NCBI RefSeq assembly: GCF_046299575.1
Contig: NZ_JBKBHX010000002.1
Coordinates: forward strand, 248,001 to 312,000
DNA length: 64,000 bases
From: Thermaurantimonas sp046299575
Lineage (GTDB): Bacteria > Bacteroidota > Bacteroidia > Flavobacteriales > Schleiferiaceae
Direction of reading: 5' to 3'
Part shown: in pieces, positions 18,471 through 27,800 of the stretch
Layout: each line of letters opens with the position of its first letter
Position numbering within the stretch: the stretch's first letter is position 1
Translations under genes and position numbers: made by a program
The notes under the pieces: model-generated
Seen by the model: the letters and a program-made list of their open reading frames with translations, nothing else
Told to the model about the DNA's origin: nothing
Database searches by the model: none

Positions 18471-20252
18471 ATGAAAAACTTATCATACCTTAACAAGTAC
18501 ATCATCCGATATAAGTGGCACTACCTTACAGGTACCCTTTTTGTAGCTATATCGGTCATTTTTGGCATTTATCCGGCACAGTACATCCGACTTAGCTTCA
18601 ACGAGGTAGAAAAAGTAATCCACCTTTATCGCTCAGGGGCTGCGATCGATTACCATTTGCTCTCTACTACACTGCTTTGGTATGCAGTAGTCATCATCGG
18701 CTCATCTGTACTTAAAGGGGCTTTTACCTTCTTCATGCGCCAAACCATCATTGTAGCCAGTCGCCGAATCGAATACGACCTCAAAAATGAAATCTACCAA
18801 CACTATCAAAAGCTCCCTCTGGCCTTCTACCGGCAGAATTCCACAGGTGACCTCATGAACCGCATCTCAGAAGATGTGAGTCGCGTGCGCATGTACATTG
18901 GGCCTGCAGTAATGTATGGCATCAACGTGGTGGTGACATTGGCAATCGTGATTCCCATCATGTTCAGCATCAGTGCTAAGCTCACGTTCTATGTGCTTTT
19001 ACCCCTTCCTGTGCTCTCCTATGTAATTTACCACGTAAGTCGGCTCATCAATGTGCGAAGTGAATTGGTACAGCGCAAACTCTCAGATCTAAGCACTTTG
19101 GCTCAAGAGACCTTTTCTGGCATTCGCGTCATTAAGGCATTTTCAAAAGAAAATTTCTTTGCCCAACTTTTTGCGGAAGCATCTGACGAATACAGCCGCG
19201 TGAACGAAAAGCTCTACAAGGTCAACGCCATGTTTATGCCGCTGGTGATGTTTCTCATTGGTTTGAGCACACTGCTTATAGTATATGTAGGAGGAATGGA
19301 AACTTTAACCGGCCGCCTCACCACGGGCAATATTGCCGAATTTATCCTTTACCTCAATATGCTCACTTGGCCGGTTACTTCCATTGGGTGGGTCACTTCG
19401 ATAGTACAGCGCGCTGAAGCTTCACAGATGCGTATCAACGAATTTTTACAAACACAGCCTGAAATTGTTAATCCCACTGAAAAGCCTTTTGAATTTAAGG
19501 GGAAAATTGAATTTCAGAACGTCACAATGGTCTATCCCGATAGCGGGGTTAAGGCTCTCGACAACGTAAGTTTTACCATCGAACCCGGTACTACTGTGGG
19601 TCTGGTTGGCAAAACAGGTTCGGGTAAGTCGACCGTGGCAGCCCTTATCCTGCGGCAGTATGACCCTACCAGTGGCCGTATTCTCATTGACGGGCAAGAT
19701 CTGCGCACCATCAACCTTGACGACTATCGAAAAAACCTCGGCGTTGTGCCCCAAGACGGCTATCTATTTTCCGATACTATCTACAACAACATTGCCTTCG
19801 GCCTTGACCGACCCACGGATCAAATTATACATACCTCTGCTGAAATAGCCGATCTCGATGCTAACATTCGCGACTTTCCTAAGGGCTATCAGACTCGCGT
19901 TGGCGAACGCGGTATTACCCTCTCTGGCGGCCAGAAGCAGCGTACAGCCCTTGCCCGGGCCATTGCCCGCAGGCCTGCCATGTACATACTCGACGACTGC
20001 CTATCAGCCGTCGATACCGAAACCGAAGACCGCATTCTGAGAAATATTCGTCAGCTCACTGCCAACGCCACTACACTTATTATCTCTCATCGCATCTCTT
20101 CCATTAAAGACGCTGACAAGATCATTGTACTTGATCACGGGCGAGTTGTAGAACAAGGTACCCATCAGCAACTCATTGACGCTGGCGGCTATTACGCCCA
20201 GATGTACCAGCAGCAGGTTCAGTCAGCTGCCCAGCCTGTCGATTTGGAGTGA
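18471..20252 (+). CDS. ABC exporter, fused permease and ATPase (MsbA-like)
   Basis: A 593-residue half-transporter. The N-terminal type-IV permease domain (about residues 15-330) has six predicted membrane helices, and the ATPase domain (about 340-590) follows. Motifs: Walker A GKTGSGKST (about 378-386), Q-loop VVPQDGYLF, signature LSGGQKQR, Walker B MYILDDCLSAVD, and switch His in LIISHRISS. It would work as a homodimer, or heterodimer with another half. The substrate is unknown; lipid or drug export is typical of the family. It is alone in its transcription unit. Confidence 0.93.
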   Translation: MKNLSYLNKYIIRYKWHYLTGTLFVAISVIFGIYPAQYIRLSFNEVEKVIHLYRSGAAIDYHLLSTTLLWYAVVIIGSSVLKGAFTFFMRQTIIVASRRIEYDLKNEIYQHYQKLPLAFYRQNSTGDLMNRISEDVSRVRMYIGPAVMYGINVVVTLAIVIPIMFSISAKLTFYVLLPLPVLSYVIYHVSRLINVRSELVQRKLSDLSTLAQETFSGIRVIKAFSKENFFAQLFAEASDEYSRVNEKLYKVNAMFMPLVMFLIGLSTLLIVYVGGMETLTGRLTTGNIAEFILYLNMLTWPVTSIGWVTSIVQRAEASQMRINEFLQTQPEIVNPTEKPFEFKGKIEFQNVTMVYPDSGVKALDNVSFTIEPGTTVGLVGKTGSGKSTVAALILRQYDPTSGRILIDGQDLRTINLDDYRKNLGVVPQDGYLFSDTIYNNIAFGLDRPTDQIIHTSAEIADLDANIRDFPKGYQTRVGERGITLSGGQKQRTALARAIARRPAMYILDDCLSAVDTETEDRILRNIRQLTANATTLIISHRISSIKDADKIIVLDHGRVVEQGTHQQLIDAGGYYAQMYQQQVQSAAQPVDLE

Positions 20253-20387
20253 TGTTTTTCGTTTTCTTTAGATACGCCCTTCTTTTGCTTCGTTTTACTC
20301 AGTCATATGGGGCATGCTCTGACAATGGGATTTTAAGCGGCATTTATATGGTTTTTACCTGAATAAAACAGCGTCGACAGACCTTTT

Positions 20388-21080
20388 TCAAGGCCTGTAA
20401 AATTCATCTCTAAGAATTCCATAGCACTCGTTATGCCCAAAGATGTAATGGTCAATCAGCTGAATACCCAATAGCTTTCCTCCCTCTTCCAATCGCTTCG
20501 TAAGTGCCCGATCGGCTTCAGAAGGCCTCATATTGCCCGATGGGTGATTGTGAGCCACAATTACACGTGTTGCACTGCACTCCAAGGCCTTTTTAAAGAC
20601 TACAATCGGATCAACTGTAGTGGCGGTCACACCACCTGACCCTATGAGTTCGCAGCGCAGCACAGCCAGCCTGTTTGATAGGTAGAGCGCGTAAAATCGC
20701 TCCACATTCAAATCAGCAAGATAGCGATTCAGATAGTCGTAAGCCTTGTCTATTCGGTCGATGATGGTTTCGTTTTCATTTCTCGTATCGCGCGTTCGTC
20801 TGCCAAGTTCCAAAGCTGCAAGTATGGTAATCGCCTTTGCCTTGCCAATGCCTTTGATAGACTTGAGCTCCTCGAGGCTCATGCGTGCGAGTCGAAGCAG
20901 GTTTTTATCGCATTTGTCCAGTACCTGGCGCGCCAGTTCTACTGCATTCATTTCCCGGGTGCCCGAACCGAGTAAAATAGCAAGCAGCTCGGCATCTGAG
21001 AGGGCTTCGCGGCCTTTTGTTTCCAGCTTTTCACGCGGTCGGTCGTCTTCGGCCAGATCTTTAATGCTTCTATTGCTCAT
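20388..21080 (-). CDS. radC: DNA repair protein RadC (JAMM domain)
   Basis: A 230-residue RadC family protein. An N-terminal helix-hairpin-helix part (about residues 5-95, with IKGIGKAKAITILAALELGRR) is followed by the MPN/JAMM domain (about 105-228). The metal motif is AHNHPSGNMRPSEAD near residue 175. Despite the name, its biochemical role is not settled. It overlaps the end of the flavin oxidoreductase gene by 11 bases, which implies translational coupling. Confidence 0.95.
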   Translation of the reverse strand: MSNRSIKDLAEDDRPREKLETKGREALSDAELLAILLGSGTREMNAVELARQVLDKCDKNLLRLARMSLEELKSIKGIGKAKAITILAALELGRRTRDTRNENETIIDRIDKAYDYLNRYLADLNVERFYALYLSNRLAVLRCELIGSGGVTATTVDPIVVFKKALECSATRVIVAHNHPSGNMRPSEADRALTKRLEEGGKLLGIQLIDHYIFGHNECYGILRDEFYRP

Positions 21081-22242
21081 TGAGTGCGATTTCCTCTTTT
21101 ACAAAGTTAGGCCAGCGCTTCATGTAGCGCACAAAAGGCATACTCAAACCTTCTTTCATCAAATACTCTGTGGAGTAAGGCGGGTAGTGTAGGGTCAAAT
21201 TACCTGCCCAACGTTTAGGCAGATCGTGATGTGCTATGGCTGCTCTTCCGATAGCAAGAAGGTCTGCACCGAGCGATAAAACTTGCTCACCCTGATCACG
21301 CGTCCAAATGGTACCGGCGGTGCGCAGTAAGGTAGGCGAAGAGCCTTTCAACTGGCTGAAGAAGCTGATGGCTTGTGGGCCATCAGGGTATTTGCTGGGT
21401 CGTTTCAATGCATCCCAGAGCGAGATATCGACATAGTCAACCTCTGAAGCATAAAGTTGCTGAGCTGTTTCCAGACTTTCGTCGAAGTCGATGCCCGAGA
21501 AAAAGGAAAAATCTTCCGGCGAGATGCGTACACCTACTATCAGTTGACCTTTCAGGTGTTTTTGAACAGCTTTTAAAATCTCTTTCAAAAAGCGCCTTCT
21601 CTTTTTTGCATCACCTCCCCACTGGTCGTTGCGTCGGTTGGTGGTGGCACTCAGAAATTGATGAATTAAGTAGCCGTGTGCAGCGTGTATTTCCACTCCG
21701 TCGAATCCGGCTTCTGCTGCCCGAATTGCTGCCCGTTCGAATGCTTGAATGACCCCATGAATATCTTCTTCACGGCCTTCTACGGCTATCTGATGGCCTT
21801 TGGCAGGATGGAAAATGTCAGAGGCACTCCAAACGCGTCCGCCATTTAAGGAAGCATCAGCCCGCGAACCGGCATGAAACAGCTGAGCAATCGACAAAGA
21901 GCCATGAGTTCTGATGGAATCAGTCAGCTTTTGCAAGCCTGCAATGTGAGCATCATCAGAGATGCCCATCTGACCCTGCCATGCCTTTCCGTCTTGTTGA
22001 ACGTACATCGCACAAGTCACAACTGTGCCAAATCCACCTTTTGCACGCATGCTCAGGAATCGAATTTCTTCGTCTGAAGCTGTGCCGTCGGCATAGCTCT
22101 GTTGATTGGTCATTGGAGCAAGCACCATTCGGTTTGGAGCCTTTTTTTTCGAAATTGGGTATAAAACAGGCTCTGTAAAAAGTGGTTTCAAGTCAGTATT
22201 GCGTTTATTTGCTGCAAAATAGCGTTTTATTTCTATGTCCAC
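21070..22242 (-). CDS. NADH:flavin oxidoreductase (Old Yellow Enzyme family)
   Basis: A 390-residue FMN-binding TIM barrel. Visible elements are the N-terminal NRMVLAPMTNQQSYADG, the substrate-binding block GFDGVEIHAAHGYLIHQFLS (about residues 178-197) and the phosphate-binding C-terminal TIWTRDQGEQVLSLGADLLAIGRAAIAHHDLPKRW. It probably reduces activated alkenes; the natural substrate is unknown. The start is uncertain. A GTG at 22242 overlaps the divergent dgt start by 8 bases, while a TTG at 22191 would remove this overlap and start LKPLF, closer to relatives. Confidence 0.9.
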   Translation of the reverse strand: MDIEIKRYFAANKRNTDLKPLFTEPVLYPISKKKAPNRMVLAPMTNQQSYADGTASDEEIRFLSMRAKGGFGTVVTCAMYVQQDGKAWQGQMGISDDAHIAGLQKLTDSIRTHGSLSIAQLFHAGSRADASLNGGRVWSASDIFHPAKGHQIAVEGREEDIHGVIQAFERAAIRAAEAGFDGVEIHAAHGYLIHQFLSATTNRRNDQWGGDAKKRRRFLKEILKAVQKHLKGQLIVGVRISPEDFSFFSGIDFDESLETAQQLYASEVDYVDISLWDALKRPSKYPDGPQAISFFSQLKGSSPTLLRTAGTIWTRDQGEQVLSLGADLLAIGRAAIAHHDLPKRWAGNLTLHYPPYSTEYLMKEGLSMPFVRYMKRWPNFVKEEIALNEQ

Positions 22243-23611
22243 CTCTCAGGATTGGTCTAAAATATTCACAGGCCGAAGACTCGGCGACGAAGAGAACTCC
22301 TCAACCCTTCGCTCAGAATATGAGCGCGATTACGACCGCATCATTTTTTCATCGGCCTTTCGAAGGCTGCAAAACAAGACTCAAGTATTTCCGCTGCCCG
22401 GCCACATCTTTGTGCACAACCGCCTTACGCATTCGCTCGAGGTAGCCAGTGTAGGCCGCAGTCTGGCGCGCTATGCAGGTCAATACATAGCCCGGCATTG
22501 TATCGATGCCTTTGATACCCCATCACAAGAATTTTACCGCTTCAGCTTGCCTTCGGTGATAGCCTCAGCATGTCTGGCACACGATATCGGCAACCCAGCC
22601 TTTGGCCACTCCGGTGAGAAGGCCATTAGCCAGTATTTTCTCCAAAATCAAGCTTTAAAAGTCCATTTTTCTGAAAAAGAGTGGGCTGACTTTACCAACT
22701 TCGAGGGCAATGCGAATGCCTTCCGCATAGTGGCTCAGCGCAGGCCTCACCGCATACAGCAGGGCCTGGGCATCACCATGACCACTCTGGCCGCTATGAT
22801 CAAGTATCCTTGTGAATCAGTGGCAATAGATAAAAGCACTGCTTATCGGAAAAAATATAACTTCTTTCAGAGCGAAGTTGTTTTGTTTGAAGAGGTCGCG
22901 AATGCTACTCATATGCAGCTCATATCAAGGGAACCTTTGGTGTATGCTCGGCATCCCTTTGTATATCTAGTAGAAGCTGCTGACGACATCTGTTATGCCA
23001 TTATGGACTGGGAAGATGCAGCGCGATTAAAAATTTTGCCCCACGACTATGCAGCTGAGTTTCTCCTGGCCCTGGTTAAAACGGATCCGGAATACAACGC
23101 GAGTAAAACAGAAAAAATTTTTCAAACACTACGCTCTGACCCTAACGAACAATTGGCTTACCTGCGCGCAAAAAGCATCAATGCCCTGGTGAAGCATTGT
23201 GCCGAAGTGTTTGTAAACTACGTGCAATCGGGCGCAATATTCAACAATCCAAAGCCCTTGGTCAAAAAAGTGCCGACAGAAGTTTCAAAAATTTTAAATG
23301 AAATCAAAGAATTGTCCATTCAAAAAATCTATAATCATGATTCGGTTGTAAAGATTGAACTCGCCGGCTACCGAGTCCTCCGCGGCTTGCTCGAAGACTT
23401 CGTCCCTGCTGTACTCGCGGCTGTGCCCAATGCAGCCGAAGAAAAATTGATACAGCTTTTACCTATTCAATATAAACCCGAACCTACCGACAGCGCCTAT
23501 CATAGGGTAATGAAAGTGCTCGATTTCGTATCGGGCATGACTGATTTATACGCTCTTGAATTGTATCGAAACCTACGCGGTATTTCTATGCCGGGGTATG
23601 GCATGCATTGA
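22235..23611 (+). CDS. dgt: dGTP triphosphohydrolase
   Basis: A 458-residue HD-superfamily enzyme that cuts dGTP to deoxyguanosine and triphosphate and so helps balance dNTP pools. The HD metal site is formed by His in RLTHSLEVASVGRSLA (about residue 65) and HD in ACLAHDIGNPAFGHSGE (about 110-126). YVIEAADDI-type sequence (VYLVEAADDICYAIMDWED) supplies the last Asp. The N-terminus (MSTSQDWSKIFTGRRLGDEE) is that of the family. The start codon sits within the opposite-strand start region of the oxidoreductase gene. Confidence 0.95.
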   Translation: MSTSQDWSKIFTGRRLGDEENSSTLRSEYERDYDRIIFSSAFRRLQNKTQVFPLPGHIFVHNRLTHSLEVASVGRSLARYAGQYIARHCIDAFDTPSQEFYRFSLPSVIASACLAHDIGNPAFGHSGEKAISQYFLQNQALKVHFSEKEWADFTNFEGNANAFRIVAQRRPHRIQQGLGITMTTLAAMIKYPCESVAIDKSTAYRKKYNFFQSEVVLFEEVANATHMQLISREPLVYARHPFVYLVEAADDICYAIMDWEDAARLKILPHDYAAEFLLALVKTDPEYNASKTEKIFQTLRSDPNEQLAYLRAKSINALVKHCAEVFVNYVQSGAIFNNPKPLVKKVPTEVSKILNEIKELSIQKIYNHDSVVKIELAGYRVLRGLLEDFVPAVLAAVPNAAEEKLIQLLPIQYKPEPTDSAYHRVMKVLDFVSGMTDLYALELYRNLRGISMPGYGMH

Positions 23612-23660
23612 GTGAAAACAGCTTTAGAGGGGCTTTTGTTACCATTCAAATGTCAACTTT

Positions 23661-23861
23661 ATGGAAGAATTTTATTATCATTGCCCGTATTGCGATGCGC
23701 AAATTTCGACTTTAATCGAGCCGGTTCAGGGTTGGTACGATTACGAAGAAGATTGTGAGGTGTGCTGCCGGCCTATTCGCTTGCGCTTTAGGGTCTTGTA
23801 CACAGACGACGGCGATGTCAGGATTAGGAGTTTTTCAGCAAGTACGATTGACGATCTTTGA
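23661..23861 (+). CDS. CPXCG-motif small cysteine-rich protein
   Basis: A 66-residue protein with two Cys pairs, CPYC (about residues 8-11) and CEVCCRPI (about 32-39). This is the CPXCG-motif family (here CPYCD), presumably a zinc ribbon. Function is unknown. It lies 49 bases after dgt, on the same strand, and could be co-transcribed with it. Confidence 0.85.
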   Translation: MEEFYYHCPYCDAQISTLIEPVQGWYDYEEDCEVCCRPIRLRFRVLYTDDGDVRIRSFSASTIDDL

Positions 23862-23955
23862 GAAAGTGCCAGATTTTTAGCCTCAAAATAAATTTTTGCT
23901 GTTTCACTATAATTTTTAAATGGCTGTAATTTGCGCATACGCAAAACCCGCCCAA

Positions 23956-24822
23956 ATGAAAAGGTACAACATCATTAACGAAATTCCGCCAAGTATCAAT
24001 GTTGAAGGTAAACTCATCGTCTTCGATCGGCCGAAAGTGATGGGCATACTCAATGCCACACCCGACAGTTTTCACTCCGTGAGTCGTGTAGCTGGCGTCG
24101 ATGAAGCTCTGGCACTGGCAGAGAAGATGATAGCTGAAGGTGCTGAGTTTTTAGACCTCGGCGGCTGTAGTACCCGTCCGGGCAGTGAGCCTCCGACCAT
24201 CGAAACCGAATGGGAGCGCATCAAAGAGATCGTTCCGGCTCTGCGTAAGACTTTCCCGGAAACAGTAATCAGCGTTGACACTTTTCGTTCAGAAATTGCC
24301 CGCAGAGCTATCGACGCGGGGGCACAGATGATCAACGACATTAGTGGCGGTACACTCGATCCACAGATTTTCAAGGTAGTCGCTGATTATCAGGTTCCTT
24401 ATGTGCTTTCGCACCTCAAAGGTGTGCCCAAAACCATGCAAGACGATCCTCAATATCAAGACCTTATAGGTGAAATTTACCACTACTTCAGCGAGCGAAT
24501 CAAAAAAGTTCGCGATACCGGCATAAACGACATCATACTCGACCCCGGCTTTGGCTTCGGAAAAAAGCTTGAACACAATTTCTTGATTCTAAAAAATTTG
24601 CACATTTTTCATGACTTTGCAATGCCTGTAATGGTTGGTTTGAGTCGCAAGTCAATGATTCATAAATCTTTAGGAATTTCTCCCGAGGAAGCTCTTAATG
24701 GTACTACGGCTCTGCACATGGCTGCATTAATGGGTGGGGCACATTTGCTGCGCGTACACGACGTGAAAGAAGCTGTACAGACCATTAAGCTATATGAACT
24801 CATCAAATACTCCGAAGCCTAA
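23956..24822 (+). CDS. folP: dihydropteroate synthase
   Basis: A 288-residue TIM-barrel enzyme that joins p-aminobenzoate to 6-hydroxymethyl-dihydropterin diphosphate in folate synthesis. Motifs are VMGILNATPDSF (diphosphate loop 1), DLGGCSTRPGSE (loop 2), ISVDTFRSEIA, MINDISGG and ILDPGFGFGK; the C-terminal RVHDV closes the site. I start at ATG 23956 (MKRYNIINEIPP). The ATG at 23920 would place a TAATTTGC promoter-like box at 23927 inside the gene. Two bases separate its stop from the cdaA start, so these two are coupled. Confidence 0.95.
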   Translation: MKRYNIINEIPPSINVEGKLIVFDRPKVMGILNATPDSFHSVSRVAGVDEALALAEKMIAEGAEFLDLGGCSTRPGSEPPTIETEWERIKEIVPALRKTFPETVISVDTFRSEIARRAIDAGAQMINDISGGTLDPQIFKVVADYQVPYVLSHLKGVPKTMQDDPQYQDLIGEIYHYFSERIKKVRDTGINDIILDPGFGFGKKLEHNFLILKNLHIFHDFAMPVMVGLSRKSMIHKSLGISPEEALNGTTALHMAALMGGAHLLRVHDVKEAVQTIKLYELIKYSEA

Positions 24823-24824
24823 GT

Positions 24825-25598
24825 ATGGGTGCAATCACCTGGGTTCAGATTCTCGATGTTCTTCTCGTATCGCTGTTAGTATATCAAATTTACCGATTGA
24901 TACGAGGTACTTCTTCTCAGAGCATACTTATTGGCATAATTATCATCTATCTGGTTTGGAAGGTGGTGCATTGGCTCAATCTCACCCTTCTTACCGAAAT
25001 TATGAGCCGGTTTATTGACATTGGCTTTCTGGTATTGGTAATCATCTTTCAAACTGAAATACGCCGATTTCTTCTTGTGCTTGGCACTCCCGGTAGTCGC
25101 ATCAACTTTCGCTGGCTTCGCAAGATGCTGGCTAAAAAGCCTGAAGACATTCATGAAATGATGGATTACGACCAAATATTGCTAGCGTGTGAACGCCTTC
25201 AGCGCCAGCGAAACGGAGCCCTGATTGTAATTGGCCGCAAAAATGTGTTGTCGCCTTACATTCAAACGGGTATAAGCATCGATGCGCATCTCAGTGCCTT
25301 GCTCATCGAATGTATTTTCCAAAAAACCTCACCTCTCCACGATGGGGCAGTGATCATCGAAAAAAACAAAATAACCGCTGCGCGAGTTATCCTGCCGGTT
25401 AGTGAAAATCCACGATTGCCTGCCAACTTCGGTCTTCGCCATAGAGCTGCCATTGGTATATCAGAGCGTACCGACGCCATCGTAATTGCCCTGTCTGAAG
25501 AGACAGGTCAAATCATGGTCTGTCACGACGGTCAGTATCGCTGTGACCTTTCTAAGCAAGAGCTCAGCAAAGAGCTGCACCAATATTTTCTCTTCTGA
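24825..25598 (+). CDS. cdaA: diadenylate cyclase CdaA
   Basis: A 257-residue membrane enzyme that makes cyclic di-AMP from two ATP. Three N-terminal membrane segments (about residues 9-25, 32-52 and 61-78) are followed by the DAC domain (about 100-255). The two active-site motifs are DGA in PLHDGAVII and RHR in GLRHRAAIGIS. Length is normal. Cyclic di-AMP typically controls potassium and turgor balance; which targets act here is not visible. The folP-cdaA order is shared by many Bacteroidota. Confidence 0.96.
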   Translation: MGAITWVQILDVLLVSLLVYQIYRLIRGTSSQSILIGIIIIYLVWKVVHWLNLTLLTEIMSRFIDIGFLVLVIIFQTEIRRFLLVLGTPGSRINFRWLRKMLAKKPEDIHEMMDYDQILLACERLQRQRNGALIVIGRKNVLSPYIQTGISIDAHLSALLIECIFQKTSPLHDGAVIIEKNKITAARVILPVSENPRLPANFGLRHRAAIGISERTDAIVIALSEETGQIMVCHDGQYRCDLSKQELSKELHQYFLF

Positions 25599-26051
25599 TT
25601 ATTCCCGGTTTTTTGAATCCATCAAAATCGTCACCGGGCCATCGTTTACCAACTCCACTTCCATCATAGCCCCAAAAACGCCCGTTTCCACTTTTTTGCC
25701 TTGTAACTCTTCCACTTTTTTAACAAAATATTCATACAGTTCATTGGCCAATGTGGGTGGAGCTGCTGCTGTGTAGCTCGGCCGATTGCCCTTTTTTGTA
25801 GAGGCGTGTAAAGTAAACTGGCTCACTACCAGCACATCACCTCCTACGTCGGCCAGCGATAGGTTCATTTTTCCTTCGCTATCGTTGAAAATCCTAAGCT
25901 GAATGAGTTTAGAGGCCAGCCAGTCGGCATCAGCAGGATCATCGTCGTGCGTAACGCCCAGCAATACCAAAATTCCTCTATCAATCTGTCCCGTCACTTG
26001 TCCGTTTACCGTTACTTTCGCGCGGCTTACGCGTTGAATCACAATACGCAT
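25599..26051 (-). CDS. dtd: D-aminoacyl-tRNA deacylase
   Basis: A 150-residue Dtd protein that frees tRNAs mischarged with D-amino acids or glycine. Motifs: start MRIVIQRVSRAKVTVNG, VSQFTLHAST in the middle and NDGPVTILMDS at the end; these last two form the catalytic pocket of the dimer. The ATG at 26051 gives the exact family N-terminus. A longer frame to 26162 runs into the opposite gene. The start overlaps the ElaA-like start at CATG. It is convergent with cdaA with no gap. Confidence 0.96.
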   Translation of the reverse strand: MRIVIQRVSRAKVTVNGQVTGQIDRGILVLLGVTHDDDPADADWLASKLIQLRIFNDSEGKMNLSLADVGGDVLVVSQFTLHASTKKGNRPSYTAAAPPTLANELYEYFVKKVEELQGKKVETGVFGAMMEVELVNDGPVTILMDSKNRE

Positions 26052-26505
26052 GGCAATGATTAAAGAAGTATATCGATTTTCAGAACTATCAGCCGCAAAA
26101 TTGTACGAAATACTCAGGATCAGAAATGAAATTTTCGTAGTCGAACAACAATCGGTGTACAACGATACCGACGGCCACGACCTAAAAGCACTTCATTACA
26201 CCTATTGGCAAGAGGGCGATTTAATTGCTTACAGCCGTATTTTACCTCCAAATTCAGTTTATTCTCTTGCCAGCATTGGCCGAGTGTGCGTGCGAAAGTC
26301 ACATCGCAGCCAAGGATTAGGCCGTAGCTTATTTGCCGAATCTTTAGAAATTTTAGAAAATGCTTTTGGAAAGCAGCCTATTAAAATACAAGCCCAACTC
26401 TACCTGAAGGATTTTTACGAAGGCTTTGGCTTCAGAAGCATTACCGATGCCTACGACGATTGTGGAATTTTACACATCGATATGGTTAGAGATGGAATAG
26501 TATAA
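26050..26505 (+). CDS. GNAT acetyltransferase, ElaA-like
   Basis: A 151-residue GNAT protein. The N-terminal block LYEILRIRNEIFVVEQQSVYNDTDGHD matches the ElaA subgroup, and the acetyl-CoA pyrophosphate loop reads VRKSHRSQGLGRSLF (about residues 80-95). Substrate is not known for this subgroup. Two ATG codons (26050 and 26056) are possible starts; the first shares three bases with the dtd start on the other strand. A terminator follows. Confidence 0.9.
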   Translation: MAMIKEVYRFSELSAAKLYEILRIRNEIFVVEQQSVYNDTDGHDLKALHYTYWQEGDLIAYSRILPPNSVYSLASIGRVCVRKSHRSQGLGRSLFAESLEILENAFGKQPIKIQAQLYLKDFYEGFGFRSITDAYDDCGILHIDMVRDGIV

Positions 26506-26514
26506 CCGCCAGAT

Positions 26515-26553
26515 AAAAAAGCCAGAAATTACCATGTCAGTTCCGGCTTTTTT
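26515..26553. terminator. bidirectional terminator
   Basis: AAAAAAGCC-GAA pairs with TTC-GGCTTTTTT. It lies between the convergent ElaA-like and rhodanese genes and fits both strands. Confidence 0.85.
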
Positions 26554-26601
26554 AAAAAACAGAAAATGAAATACTTTTTGCGAAGTTTGAGGAAGCAAAG
26601 A

Positions 26602-26904
26602 TTAAATCTTAGCCTTCAGTGAATCCCATGGTCCGCCATTGTATGCTTCTATGCCATTGGCTTTTAAGATGTTAACAGCAGCACCACTGCGCGCACCGCT
26701 GCGGCAGCAGGTGATTACGGGTTTACTGGTTTTTTTCAGTTCGTTTATGTGTTTTGAAATTTGGTCGAGTGGTATGTTGCGCGAGCCATTAATATGGCCT
26801 GAAGCGTACTCAGCCGAGGTGCGAACGTCAATAATGATGGCGCCTTTTTCTTTAAGTGCCTTAAAATCTACCTTTTTTCCGAATAAGAAATCAAAAAATC
26901 CCAT
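26602..26904 (-). CDS. rhodanese-like domain protein
   Basis: A 100-residue single rhodanese domain. The active-site loop is CCRSGARS (about residues 66-73), with the sulfur-carrying Cys probably C67, and the family motif DVRTSAEYASGHINGSRNIP precedes it. Such small cytoplasmic rhodaneses move sulfane sulfur; the acceptor is unknown. No signal peptide, although the first residues (MGFFDFLFGKK) are hydrophobic and amphipathic. Confidence 0.92.
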   Translation of the reverse strand: MGFFDFLFGKKVDFKALKEKGAIIIDVRTSAEYASGHINGSRNIPLDQISKHINELKKTSKPVITCCRSGARSGAAVNILKANGIEAYNGGPWDSLKAKI

Positions 26905-27005
26905 GTGTAAAAATTTTTAGCAATATTTCATTCACCGATGTAGGTTGATGCGTGACAGAAGTTACTACCCTGTAATTCACTTCCATAAAAATACCACCTT
27001 TTCAA

Positions 27006-27013
27006 TACCTTTG
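27006..27013 (+). promoter_or_regulatory. -7 promoter element of fsa
   Basis: TACCTTTG fits TAnnTTTG exactly and is followed by GGCACCC, a usual start-site context in this phylum, 18 bases before the ATG. Confidence 0.5.
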
Positions 27014-27030
27014 GCACCCAAAATCAGATT

Positions 27031-27687
27031 ATGAAATTTTTCATTGACACTGCTAATATTGATCAAATTAAACAAGCTCAGGCCCTTGGCATCCTCGACG
27101 GAGTAACTACCAATCCGAGCCTGATGGCCAAAGAAGGCATTAAAGGTGAAGCGAACATCCGCAATCACTACAAACAGATTTGTGAAATTGTAAAAGGTCC
27201 GGTAAGTGCTGAGGTTATCTCAACTGATTTCGAAGGTATTGTGCGTGAAGGAGAGTCGTTGGCTGAAATTGACCCAAACATTGTGATCAAGGTACCAATG
27301 ATTCCTGAAGGAGTTCGTGCCATCAGGTATTTTTCTGAAAAAGGATTAAAAACCAACTGTACCCTTGTATTCTCTGCCGGACAAGCCTTACTCGCTGCAA
27401 AGGCCGGAGCTACTTACGTATCGCCCTTCATAGGCAGGCTTGACGACGTATCTTACGACGGAATGGAACTCATCCATCAGATTCGCACGATTTACGACAA
27501 CTACGGGTATCAGACACTTATTTTGGCTGCTTCTGTACGCCACACGCTGCACATCATCAAGTGTGCTGAGGCGGGTGCCGATGTAATGACGGGTCCGCTA
27601 AGCTCCATCATGGGCCTTTTCAATCATCCGCTTACAGATATTGGATTGAAAAAATTCCTGGAAGACTTTCATAAATCACAGAAATAG
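27031..27687 (+). CDS. fsa: fructose-6-phosphate aldolase / transaldolase-like protein
   Basis: A 218-residue TIM-barrel class I aldolase. Family features: start MKFFIDTANIDQIKQA, VTTNPSLMAKEG, the Schiff-base Lys in NIVIKVPMIPEG (about residue 86), NCTLVFSAGQALLAAKAGATYVSPFIGRLDD, and ILAASVRH. Its short length places it in the transaldolase subfamily 3B/FSA group. Members can be either true transaldolases or aldolases, and the sequence alone does not decide. Own promoter and terminator. Confidence 0.92.
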   Translation: MKFFIDTANIDQIKQAQALGILDGVTTNPSLMAKEGIKGEANIRNHYKQICEIVKGPVSAEVISTDFEGIVREGESLAEIDPNIVIKVPMIPEGVRAIRYFSEKGLKTNCTLVFSAGQALLAAKAGATYVSPFIGRLDDVSYDGMELIHQIRTIYDNYGYQTLILAASVRHTLHIIKCAEAGADVMTGPLSSIMGLFNHPLTDIGLKKFLEDFHKSQK

Positions 27688-27752
27688 GCAAAGTCAAGGT
27701 TAATCTTCCTTTTTCTTTTTTTACATCATTATTTTGTAGGATTTAATTTCAT

Positions 27753-27800
27753 AAAACCGGATGGCTGTGAGCACAAAAGCTTTATTGAACATCCGGTTTT
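27753..27800 (+). terminator. fsa terminator
   Basis: AAAACCGGAT pairs with ATCCGGTTTT over a 28-base loop region, 66 bases after the fsa stop. Confidence 0.65.
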
